From UBA11865 sp963749825 (lineage in GTDB: Bacteria; Chloroflexota; Anaerolineae; Promineifilales; Promineifilaceae): a stretch of 64,000 nucleotides of DNA. The DNA is taken from the NCBI GenBank assembly GCA_963749825.1, contig CAVVOI010000009.1:496001-560000 (forward strand), written 5' to 3'. The stretch's first letter is position 1, and the number at the start of each line of letters is the position of its first letter. The position numbers and the translations under genes were made by a program. The notes beneath the pieces are model-generated. The model did no database searches. It was not told where the DNA came from and was given only the letters and a program-made list of their open reading frames with translations. This document shows positions 8,983 to 16,999 of the stretch, in pieces.

Positions 8983-9013
8983 GGTACCAATAATTGCTTA
9001 AGGAACGTGTTCG

Positions 9014-9559
9014 ATGGAATTAGCTAATCCAGATATCGAAAGGGTATTGATTTCACAAGAGCAGATTGGAGACCGGGTGAAGGCAATTGCCGGTCAAATA
9101 ACGAAGGATTACGGCAACGTAGATAACCTTTATATAGTCGGCATCTTGAAAGGCGCCTTCATTTTTCTGGCTGACTTAGCTAGAGATTTGCAATTGCCAC
9201 ACTCGGTGGATTTTATGGCGGTTTCTAGCTATGGCAGAACAGCCACCACATCTGGCGAAGTCCGCCTGGTTATGGATCTAAGAGAGCCAATCATCGACAA
9301 ACACGTATTGATTGTAGAGGATATTGTTGACACGGGGCACACATTGAATTATCTACTTAAGACGCTTCAAGGGAGGCAACCAGCTTCTCTCAAGACCTGC
9401 GTGCTCGTTCGAAAAGAGCGGGAAAGCCTCGATGTCGAAGTCAATTATCTGGGATTCAAAATTCCAGATGTTTGGGTTGTTGGCTACGGTCTTGACTTCG
9501 CAGACCGATACCGAACATTGCCATACATAGCTGAGCTAAATAAACAGGTCTACAGTTAA
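9014..9559 (+). CDS. hpt: Hypoxanthine phosphoribosyltransferase
   Basis: Hpt salvages hypoxanthine (and often guanine) by adding ribose 5-phosphate from PRPP. At 181 residues it has the usual length. The PRPP loop VLIVEDIVDTGHTL is near residues 96-109, KGAFIFLADL near 45 and VDFMAVSSYG near 65. An AAGGAA site precedes the ATG. In many bacteria hpt sits beside tilS and ftsH; here it closes a run of metabolic genes instead. Confidence 0.93.
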   Translation: MELANPDIERVLISQEQIGDRVKAIAGQITKDYGNVDNLYIVGILKGAFIFLADLARDLQLPHSVDFMAVSSYGRTATTSGEVRLVMDLREPIIDKHVLIVEDIVDTGHTLNYLLKTLQGRQPASLKTCVLVRKERESLDVEVNYLGFKIPDVWVVGYGLDFADRYRTLPYIAELNKQVYS

Positions 9560-9694
9560 GTGGGGAAAAGCTCCTTTGGCTCAGGATTCTTGGGCTAAAT
9601 ACCGCCACCTGAATTACCCTCTATATTCAATTCCACATCTGCTTTTGACATACCTATTTCCAGGAGATCAAGATCACAGAGGAATGGCGTGAAG

Positions 9695-9856
9695 CTATCC
9701 CAATTGATCTATGTCACCGTCCCAATGAGTAAAATGATAAAAAAAGAAGAGCGCAATGCAGACCTTCCAAGGATATGCCCAGAGAAAGAAGAATATGAAG
9801 ATTACCAATAGGCCGAAAGTGACGAGATTGACCTGTTTGCGGAATTGTCTTTTTTG
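9695..9856 (-). pseudogene. Remnant of a small one- or two-helix membrane protein
   Basis: In one minus-strand frame 53 codons run from just after a TAA (9857-9859) to a TAG (9695-9697). They encode a basic start (QKRQFRKQVN), a very hydrophobic stretch (LVTFGLLVIFIFFFLWAYPW) and a C-terminus ending YHFTHWDGD. The composition looks protein-like, but there is no ATG, GTG or TTG before the hydrophobic part. A frame change near 9855 would join it to upstream sequence. I therefore read it as a broken small gene; chance hydrophobicity is possible. Confidence 0.3.
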
Positions 9857-9871
9857 TTAACGGTTGGAGAT

Positions 9872-9911
9872 AGGCAAAGAAAAAGCCCACCATTTGGGGG
9901 CGGTGGGCTTT
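9872..9911 (-). terminator. Intrinsic terminator, minus strand
   Basis: A perfect 10-bp stem (AAAGCCCACC at 9882-9891 with GGTGGGCTTT at 9902-9911) encloses a 10-base loop. On the minus strand it runs into TTTTTCTTTG. It could end transcription coming from the thioredoxin gene 300 bases away, or the sequence above may once have belonged to the remnant beside it. Confidence 0.65.
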
Positions 9912-10227
9912 CTCCCCCGGGTCAAGGGGAGTGTTTGGCGCGTACATATAATACACCATTTTCAAAAAAATTGTAACTAGTAATTTATGCCCATTATCAG
10001 GGTCATGGGTACGAGTCAACCGTATCGAGGCAATTGCTGAATTTTTGGGCTCCGAAACACAGTGTTTAAGAACTTTTGGCTATAATGAGTAGACAAAAAA
10101 TACGCCAAAAGACCAGAGGTAGCCTTGGTTTTGAACGACTTTGATAGTGGATAGTATCAAGCCCATAATCTTAATTGGGTTTTTACTAGCGGTGAGTAAA
10201 GCTCTTAACGCAAGATATGGTGCAAAA

Positions 10228-11025
10228 TTACGACAGTGATTGTTTTTCCTTATGATATTGCTGAACTACTTGGTGATTTTCCCCTAGTAAATCAAGCAAC
10301 GAAGCAATGATTTCGTTAGTGTAGCCATCGTCCATTGATTCACCGCCATCAAGAGCTGCATCCAGATGCTCAAAGGCTTTGGCCGGGTTTCTCTGATGCA
10401 AAGCTCCGGAAGCCGCCAAATAATGATCGTCAAGTTTGTCTAAACCAGTAAGTCCATCGCCATCTTCTATATCCACCATGAACTTTGCCAGTGGTAGTAG
10501 TTTTTCAGCGCGTTCGGCTTCTGGGCCGCTAGGAAAATCCTTCAGAAGGACGAAGGCTTCAAAGCCACGTCCTTTTTTTAGGTGCTGTTCGGCTTGTTTC
10601 AGTCGTTTGGCCGGATTGGGACTGGCCTTTATTGCTGGCTGAGGCGGGGGCCCTGATGTCACTTTGTCTATAAAACGCCGTACCAATGGCTCGGGAAGCG
10701 CGCCTGTGAACTCGTTAACCATTTGGCCGTTTCTAAAGGCTTTTACGGCCGGAATACTTCGAATTTGATATTGGGCGGCCGTCCGCTGGTTATATTCTGT
10801 GTTAAGTTTGGCTAATACAAATTGGCCGTCGGGCTCTTCCGCTATCCGTTCCAGTACAGGTCCTAACATCCGGCACGGCCCGCACCAGGCGGCCCAAAAG
10901 TCGACGACAACTGTCGTCTTGTAGGAGCGCTGCAATACTAGTTGCTTAAAATTCTCATCAGATACATCAAAAATCGCGGCTCGTTTGAGGCTCTTATTTT
11001 TCTTCAAAAAACCGAATAGACCCAT
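10228..11025 (-). CDS. Thioredoxin-fold protein with C-terminal TPR-like region (CnoX/YbbN-like)
   Basis: The N-terminal half is a thioredoxin domain with an intact WAAWCGPCRM redox site (C48, C51) and the cis-Pro segment IRSIPAVKAF. The C-terminal half (about 135-265) is helical, with Ala/Leu-rich repeats resembling the TPR part of YbbN/CnoX. In E. coli that family acts as a chaperone protecting proteins from oxidation and passes them to GroEL. Unlike E. coli CnoX, this protein keeps both active cysteines, so it should also be redox-active. At 265 residues it is close to the family length. A basic MGLFGFLKKNKSLKR start is not a signal peptide, implying a cytoplasmic location. Confidence 0.85.
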   Translation of the reverse strand: MGLFGFLKKNKSLKRAAIFDVSDENFKQLVLQRSYKTTVVVDFWAAWCGPCRMLGPVLERIAEEPDGQFVLAKLNTEYNQRTAAQYQIRSIPAVKAFRNGQMVNEFTGALPEPLVRRFIDKVTSGPPPQPAIKASPNPAKRLKQAEQHLKKGRGFEAFVLLKDFPSGPEAERAEKLLPLAKFMVDIEDGDGLTGLDKLDDHYLAASGALHQRNPAKAFEHLDAALDGGESMDDGYTNEIIASLLDLLGENHQVVQQYHKEKQSLS

Positions 11026-11232
11026 TGTTTATCCTTATGCTTCTCTATTAAGTGTTTATCACCCTGGTTCTGAGTTTACCGAATTTGTTTGGCGACGCCG
11101 TAAGCCAGGTTGCATTGTAGAAATAAGTATGCTTGAGTTATTAGCCTGAATAAAGATTTTGATCTTTCAGCGTGTTACAAGAAAAAAGATCCACGGTTAC
11201 CTGTGCTTTAAAAAAAAGGAACTTTTCTCAAT

Positions 11233-12288
11233 TTAACTGGCAACCGGTTGTCGATCCGAAGTCCAAGGAGCTTCTGGAGCAAAGGTTAGGCGACTTAATT
11301 CGAGTAAAACCGTATCGTAGTTGACTCGCCAACCGGCAAAATCTTGCCAGGCCAAATCTTTATCACTTTTAACAGGGACACCTGCTGAGACGAACTGGTC
11401 GTAAACGGCGTCAAATTCTTCACGTGTAATGCTGATTGGATCATGGGGAAAGATCGAGTTCACCTTATATTTCACGTTAAAGAAGCTGGCGATACGGCGT
11501 AAAGCCAAAAAGCCGGCCCGGATACATAAGGCAGCCTGGGCATCCCAGGGATTATCGACAACGGAAAGCGTCAGCGCGGCGGCATCAAGCACGGTGCCCG
11601 CGGTCGTGACCCAAGAGTGATCTGGTTGTGGAGAACGGAAAAATACCAAGGCCGCCAGAGCGGTATGACTCTCTTCAATTTCTGCGAACCACAGTTCCCA
11701 TTGCTGCCACGATTCTTGTAAACTGTCTAAACCTTGATTGCGATGATAGCGTAGAATCATTTCGGCCGCCGATGGTGGCTTTCCAGCGCGCACTTCCAGG
11801 AGCGTGACGGCTCTTTCGCGTTTTGAGAAGGCGTTGTACATCGTCGGCAGGTAAGCGATTAGCAGGGCAACCAAAATTAGGCCAAGAGCGGCTTCTATGA
11901 AGGCCAATATCGTTTGGCTTAACAATTCGCCGTTGGCAAATCCAAGCGTAAGCAATGAAGAACCGCTAATGGTGAAAGCTTCACGCCAGCTTTCGATGCC
12001 GCTAGCCCAAAGCAAAAAAGTGAAACCAATCAAGACGAGGCTTAGCCAAAACAGAGGAAGAATCATCAAACTTATTGGGGCGTAATAGGCCATTACCCTA
12101 TCACGCTTTTCATAGGTGCGTTCCCAATGTAGGCGAAGGTCAAAGATCCAACGAACTGAGACGAAGATTGCCCCGGTGATGGGATCACGAGCGCTTCGCG
12201 ACAGGATGAGGGTGCGAATGACGGAGCGAAGAGTCGCCAGAATAATAAACAACCCAATGATCGCGGCAAATATTTTAAGTAAGAACAT
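11233..12288 (-). CDS. Membrane protein with an ion-channel-like pore region
   Basis: This 351-residue protein has hydrophobic helices at about 2-24, 70-95 and 124-150. Between the last two lies a short hydrophobic loop, FTISGSSLLTLGFANG (106-120). It has the pore-helix plus filter layout of two-helix potassium channels, but with TLGF in place of T-x-G-Y-G. The remaining 190 residues are soluble and helix-rich. The function as a channel is inference. The start lies 2 bases after the stop of the small gene upstream, so the two are cotranscribed. Confidence 0.55.
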   Translation of the reverse strand: MFLLKIFAAIIGLFIILATLRSVIRTLILSRSARDPITGAIFVSVRWIFDLRLHWERTYEKRDRVMAYYAPISLMILPLFWLSLVLIGFTFLLWASGIESWREAFTISGSSLLTLGFANGELLSQTILAFIEAALGLILVALLIAYLPTMYNAFSKRERAVTLLEVRAGKPPSAAEMILRYHRNQGLDSLQESWQQWELWFAEIEESHTALAALVFFRSPQPDHSWVTTAGTVLDAAALTLSVVDNPWDAQAALCIRAGFLALRRIASFFNVKYKVNSIFPHDPISITREEFDAVYDQFVSAGVPVKSDKDLAWQDFAGWRVNYDTVLLELSRLTFAPEAPWTSDRQPVAS

Positions 12289-12290
12289 AT

Positions 12291-12593
12291 TTACTCGTCT
12301 ATGTAATTAGGGTTTATCCGAAGCCGCTGTGGAGATGATTTACCGATTCGCTCGACAATACCTCTCGCTTCCAAATCAAGTTTGACCGTCGTGTAATACC
12401 AACTGATTGATCCGCTAAAAATGCCTTCTAGTTTCCTACCAATGGCATCACCAAGCTCTTTGAAGCCCATTTCATTTCCCATCTGGAGCTGGCCGATAAT
12501 TGCTTCTCGCATCGCCTGATATTTTTCTTTATCGATATTGACGCCCACCTTAGCTTGATCGGGGTGTAGGGTCATGATGCGCTCTTCTGACAT
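12291..12593 (-). CDS. Small conserved protein, winged-helix-like (resembles DUF6958)
   Basis: This 100-residue soluble protein has the pattern VDKEKYQAMREAI near the N-terminus and WYYTTVKLDLEARGIVER near the C-terminus. The latter looks like the recognition helix and wing of a winged-helix fold and matches my recollection of DUF6958. No catalytic residues stand out. It is translationally close to the channel-like gene (2-base gap) and about 75 bases downstream of sbcC. Function unknown; DNA binding is a guess from shape. Confidence 0.6.
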   Translation of the reverse strand: MSEERIMTLHPDQAKVGVNIDKEKYQAMREAIIGQLQMGNEMGFKELGDAIGRKLEGIFSGSISWYYTTVKLDLEARGIVERIGKSSPQRLRINPNYIDE

Positions 12594-12667
12594 TTAAAAC
12601 TCCACAACACATATTTCAACAATTATAACCATGGGCGGAAACTACCAACTTGGTTGATTATAAACCA

Positions 12668-15664
12668 TCAGATGACGGTGATTTGCGAACCGGCCGGTCC
12701 TTTTTCTACCTCAATGCGATTTGGAAACGCATCCCGCATTTCGTCTATATGAGTGATGACTAAGATCCTTTTAAAATCATCCTGAATCGTGTTGATCGCC
12801 TCGATCAATCTTTGACGGCCGATGGGATCTTGGCTGCCAAAACCTTCATCAATGACCAAAGTTTGCAGCCGTGCCCCGGCACGCCTAGTAAGGATGCGCG
12901 ATAAGGCGAGTCTAATTGCAAAATTTACCCTGAATTGTTCGCCTCCACTGTAATTTTCGTATGGTCTTTCTCCAATGTTGTCGACGATACGGATATCCAG
13001 CGTCTCAACTGTTCTATCACTGGACTTAAGCTGTCGAACAGTATCGAAATCAACCGTCATTTCACCGTTTGACAGGCGGGTAAGTATTTCATTTGCGTTC
13101 TCTTCGATCTCAGGAAGGGCTTTTTCTATCAACAAGGCCTGAACGCCATCCCGGCCGCATGCCTTTTCTAACATTTTCAGGCGCCTAATGCGTTGTCTCG
13201 ACGCTTCTTGCATGTCGATAAGTTCCAGGAGTTGTTCATCAAGGGTATCTAATACACTTACTCTTTGTTGGGCTGTCGCTACCGTGCGGGTAGTCGCTAT
13301 ATGTTCTTCTCTTAGCCGTCGAGTTTCGTCTTGGACGGCGACCAGATCCAAATTATCGGCATCCAATTCTTTGAGCTTAGCACTTGCTTCACTGTATTGG
13401 GCTTCTTGTTCTACGATAAAATTCTGTTGGTTTTTTGTCTGTATTGCCAGATCTGCCAGGCTGTCCTCAAGAGGCTTGACAGCCGCTTCTGCTTGCTTTA
13501 GATCCTGGTACTCAATCTCTGCACCAGCTAAGGCGTCCTTTTTCTGGGAAGCCAGATGGTGTTCATCAGAGTTGTAGTTAATTTCATCTACTTTTTGCCT
13601 TAAATCAACAAGCGCTGCCTGAACCGCTGGATCTATGTCCCCGTCCGCAAGTCTAGCGATAACGACAGTCAATTCGGCCGCTAAACTATCGGTTTCGCCA
13701 TCACCCCCCCACTTTTTTACAGCACGGGATATCTCCTCTAGGCGGGCTTCACTGGCAAGAACCTCTCGCTGGTAAGTATTGTATTCTTTTTCTACTTTTT
13801 CTTTTTGTTCAAGCTCGACCTGAAGATCTTTGACGATTTTTCTCTGTGCGTTCAGGTTCTGCTGATCGGCGAGCTGTTCATCCAGATGGGCTAAACGATC
13901 GGCCCCTTTCTGTTGCCAACGCTCTACCCGGCGATCAATTTCTATCACTTGGGCTTCAGCCGTGGCAAGTCTTTGCTGATGGGCTTTTTGTTCTCGTTCG
14001 AGCCGATCTTTTTGAGACACTATTTCTTTTAGATCAGCCAATTCAGACCTTAACTCTTTAATAATTGCTTGATTGTTTCTGTATTTATCTGCATCCCCTT
14101 TACCATCGGCTTCCAATTCCGACAGCATCGATTTCCTGTGATCTTCAGTGAGGCTTTGACCACAAAGAGGGCATTTTCCGCCAGTTTCTTCTTGAAGACG
14201 ATCAAGACGATCCCGAAGCTTGTCCATGTTCACTTTTAAGCGTTCTTGCTCGGATATCAGGACGTCTAGATCAGCTTGAGCCACAACCGATCGCTGAAAA
14301 TATTCACTTAACTTGGCTAATGCTTCTTTTGCCCTGTCTACTGCATCGGTTGCATCGGCCATGTTTGCTGTCACCGTTGAGCGCTCGATCTCCAACAATC
14401 TTACTTCTTCCGCTTGAAGCTTGAGCTGACTCGATTCCTGAGCCAACAGTTTTCGATCCGTTTCCAATTGGTTCAGGAGCGCATTTTCCTTATGCCATTT
14501 TCGTTGTACTTCTGCGAAGCCAGCCAATATCTTCTCCAAACCGGACAGCTGGTCTTTGTTCAATTGGACTGAAGATAATATTTCTTCTCGCTCCGCCAGC
14601 ATCTTAGTTACTTGTCGTTCTTGCGTCTGCAATTCCGTGCAACGCTGGCTTAACCGCGACTGCTCTCGCTCCAGGGCCAATTCGAAGGGTTTCATCTCCT
14701 GTAGAAGGTTATTATAGGTATTGGCCAAGTGTTGCCATTCCTCTTCTACTTTGTTGGCTTCCTGCCAGGCTGAATACTTGGCTTCGATCTCTTTTGTCTG
14801 AGCGAATAATTTTTGGAGATTATCTTTTTCAAGCTGGCGTCTCTCTTGACTTTTCCTTGAATCCTCAAGTTGGCGGCGTTGTTGTTCTAGATTGGCGGCG
14901 AGATTATTCACGATTTGTTTCTGCTGTTTAAGGGCGGCATCAGTTCTCGTTGCTTGGGATAACAACTTCTCCTGTATATCCAATTGGTTGTATATGTATT
15001 TTGAGGTTTCGAGTGCGCTTTTTAAGGTGGCCTCTCGTTCCGGCCGCTCGGCTAACTCCTGGCCGATATCATTAATCCGGCTTTCAATGAGCATAAGGGC
15101 GCTTTCCTCATCTCGCCGGTGGCCGTTTGCTATTTCTTTATAACGATCCCACTCATTGACTCCAAGCAGCTCAGCTAGAATCTCCTTTCTTTTATTTGGG
15201 GTTCTGACCGTAAATTCATCGGCTTTGCCTTGTAATAAAAAGCTGGAGTTGGTGAAAGTCTCAAAATTCATCTTCAGCAAAGATTCAATCACTACCTGGG
15301 TTTGGCGGAGGCTGCTCTCGCTCAAGCTCTTCCAGTTATCATCCGGTGTCGCTACCTGGAACTCCAGGAACATCGCTTTTCTTGCTTTTTTCCGCCGGAT
15401 AATCCTATAGGCAGTTGAGTCAAGCTCGAAGGAGAAAATGACTTCCGCGCCTTCCCCCTTGTTGGAAGCTTGGCGGTTGACAACATCGTCATCACTTTTG
15501 CTCCGACTCCTACCGAATAGGGACCAGGTGATAGCGTCCAGTATGCTAGATTTCCCAGATCCATTCGCCCCCGTGATCGAGGCCAAATGAATACCCTGGA
15601 AATCTAAAATCGTGTTGTCGCGATAGGAGAGAAAATTCTGAATTTCGAGCTTCAATGGGATCAT
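12668..15664 (-). CDS. sbcC: SbcC (Rad50-like) SMC-family ATPase of the SbcCD nuclease
   Basis: SbcC is the ATPase and tether of the SbcCD complex, which opens DNA hairpins and processes double-strand ends. The 998-residue protein shows Walker A GANGSGKSS near residue 34, two long coiled-coil arms and the zinc-hook CPLCGQ between them. Near the C-terminus are the signature YSGGEQFRVNFAIRLALSR and Walker B TLVIDEGFGSQD. It begins 14 bases after the sbcD stop, so the pair is one operon. The length is typical. Confidence 0.95.
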   Translation of the reverse strand: MIPLKLEIQNFLSYRDNTILDFQGIHLASITGANGSGKSSILDAITWSLFGRSRSKSDDDVVNRQASNKGEGAEVIFSFELDSTAYRIIRRKKARKAMFLEFQVATPDDNWKSLSESSLRQTQVVIESLLKMNFETFTNSSFLLQGKADEFTVRTPNKRKEILAELLGVNEWDRYKEIANGHRRDEESALMLIESRINDIGQELAERPEREATLKSALETSKYIYNQLDIQEKLLSQATRTDAALKQQKQIVNNLAANLEQQRRQLEDSRKSQERRQLEKDNLQKLFAQTKEIEAKYSAWQEANKVEEEWQHLANTYNNLLQEMKPFELALEREQSRLSQRCTELQTQERQVTKMLAEREEILSSVQLNKDQLSGLEKILAGFAEVQRKWHKENALLNQLETDRKLLAQESSQLKLQAEEVRLLEIERSTVTANMADATDAVDRAKEALAKLSEYFQRSVVAQADLDVLISEQERLKVNMDKLRDRLDRLQEETGGKCPLCGQSLTEDHRKSMLSELEADGKGDADKYRNNQAIIKELRSELADLKEIVSQKDRLEREQKAHQQRLATAEAQVIEIDRRVERWQQKGADRLAHLDEQLADQQNLNAQRKIVKDLQVELEQKEKVEKEYNTYQREVLASEARLEEISRAVKKWGGDGETDSLAAELTVVIARLADGDIDPAVQAALVDLRQKVDEINYNSDEHHLASQKKDALAGAEIEYQDLKQAEAAVKPLEDSLADLAIQTKNQQNFIVEQEAQYSEASAKLKELDADNLDLVAVQDETRRLREEHIATTRTVATAQQRVSVLDTLDEQLLELIDMQEASRQRIRRLKMLEKACGRDGVQALLIEKALPEIEENANEILTRLSNGEMTVDFDTVRQLKSSDRTVETLDIRIVDNIGERPYENYSGGEQFRVNFAIRLALSRILTRRAGARLQTLVIDEGFGSQDPIGRQRLIEAINTIQDDFKRILVITHIDEMRDAFPNRIEVEKGPAGSQITVI

Positions 15665-15678
15665 TAACCAAAATTCCC

Positions 15679-16941
15679 TCAGACAACTATTTCAGAAAAA
15701 ATTTCTTGGGCCAGGGCTTGCATGGCTTCAATTTCATCTTCTGGAAGATTGGTGGAAAGCCAATATTGTTCTAATAATTCTTCTGGGGCTAGCTCCTCAA
15801 CAGAAACGATATCCCCCAGTCGACTGCGTTTTTCTGTTTGGCGATGTTTTAGGATCTGGATTGAGAATGCTAGCTGAAAATAATCATGTAAGGTTGCTTC
15901 GTCGACGAGTGGCTCCCAGTCTCGTGGATAAATGAGTTGAAGCCGGCAGATGGCATCCTTCAAATCCTCCGCCGCCGGAAGATTTTCAAGAACCTTTTCC
16001 ATAAACCCATCGGATGTCTCGGGTTCGATTATCCTATCGATAAATGGCCGTGTTTTTAGGGGGATGAATTTCCATTCCGTTTTGCCCTGACTGACATCGG
16101 CAACGACAAAGCCTTTTTTTTCTCTTGCTTCACCGAAGTCAATCCTTTCAATTGAGCCTGGGTATATGACCGGAGGGTGACTGCCGCCATTAAGGGACTG
16201 GTGCTTGTGGATGTGTCCCAGGGCTACATAGTCGAGGCGCTTATTCTTTACGAGTGCCTCGCTTAATACGAGCTCCTGACCAAGCATAACGGCCCGTTCG
16301 CTGCCATATTTAGCGCCGTGAACGCTAGCGTGGGCCGCAAGTATCAAGGGAATATCGGGATCAGCCTCTGTTATGAATTTCTGAATTTTCGTCGAAAGCC
16401 TATTTTCAATTGTCTCAAATATCTCTTCCAGTGACTTTCCGGACATTTCCTCACGGGTCAAGAGAGCACTGCGGGATATCCATGGAACGGTGATCACCTG
16501 CACTGGTAATCCCAGCCTGTCTGGCCCCCAAAAATCCAATTTATCCGCTACATGGATATTGGGAACACCCAGTGTATGGAACTCTTGAACCGTATTTGCC
16601 CGGCCGGCTGCCGGTGCTTTGTCGTGATTCCCTACCAACAGCAAGGTCGGGATATTTGCCTGGGATAAGCGCATAATCCGTTGGCCCCAGGCTCGTTGAA
16701 AGGTGGGTTGGGGGTTTCGGTCTTTATAAGCATCACCGGCAAAGATGACCAGATCCACCGGGATTTCGACTGCTTTATCGACGATTTGGTCAAGAGAAGC
16801 TAAAAAATCCATGACCCGAATTGGTAGCGCGCTTTCGGGATCATGGCGGCCGTAATTGGCCATATCGATGTGCGCATCGGCGAAATGCAGTACCCAGAAA
16901 GTGCTGCTGCGCTCAGAGTTGGATTGGTTTCGAGTGGACAT
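15679..16941 (-). CDS. sbcD: SbcD (Mre11-like) metallophosphoesterase nuclease
   Basis: SbcD is the Mn-dependent 3'-5' exonuclease and endonuclease subunit that works with SbcC. In this 420-residue protein the metallophosphoesterase motifs follow in order: FADAHID (about 20-26), FAGDAYKDRN, VGNHDKAP, LAAHASVHG and ALGHIHKHQ, giving the two-metal site. The C-terminal third (after about 290) is the capping and SbcC-binding region. The N-terminal MSTRNQSNSERSS is an unconserved lead; an internal start is not evident. Confidence 0.93.
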   Translation of the reverse strand: MSTRNQSNSERSSTFWVLHFADAHIDMANYGRHDPESALPIRVMDFLASLDQIVDKAVEIPVDLVIFAGDAYKDRNPQPTFQRAWGQRIMRLSQANIPTLLLVGNHDKAPAAGRANTVQEFHTLGVPNIHVADKLDFWGPDRLGLPVQVITVPWISRSALLTREEMSGKSLEEIFETIENRLSTKIQKFITEADPDIPLILAAHASVHGAKYGSERAVMLGQELVLSEALVKNKRLDYVALGHIHKHQSLNGGSHPPVIYPGSIERIDFGEAREKKGFVVADVSQGKTEWKFIPLKTRPFIDRIIEPETSDGFMEKVLENLPAAEDLKDAICRLQLIYPRDWEPLVDEATLHDYFQLAFSIQILKHRQTEKRSRLGDIVSVEELAPEELLEQYWLSTNLPEDEIEAMQALAQEIFSEIVV

Positions 16942-16999
16942 CTAACAAGAATCCAATGCGGAGAATATCATTCAAGACCTGGATGAAGAATCCCGGTAT

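Larger units (their letters stand above)
9560..10227. other. Gene-poor stretch between hpt and the minus-strand thioredoxin gene
   Basis: This 668-base stretch has no convincing intact gene. It holds the membrane-protein remnant and the hairpin listed separately. A TATAAT at 10081-10086 has no matching -35 box. Two small hairpins follow near 10140-10180 and end in TTTTT, giving a weak candidate for a short plus-strand RNA of about 100 bases. A minus-strand open frame across 9714-10019 has no family features and runs through the hairpin. Confidence 0.5.

Noticed and set aside
9714..10019. A 101-codon open frame on the minus strand
   Set aside because: It has no family features, spans a strong hairpin and loses its coding look at the frame change near 9855.
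13188..13577. Serine-rich frame opposite sbcC
   Set aside because: It is the reverse of the Glu/Gln/Leu-rich coiled coil of SbcC, which gives Ser-rich antisense translation.
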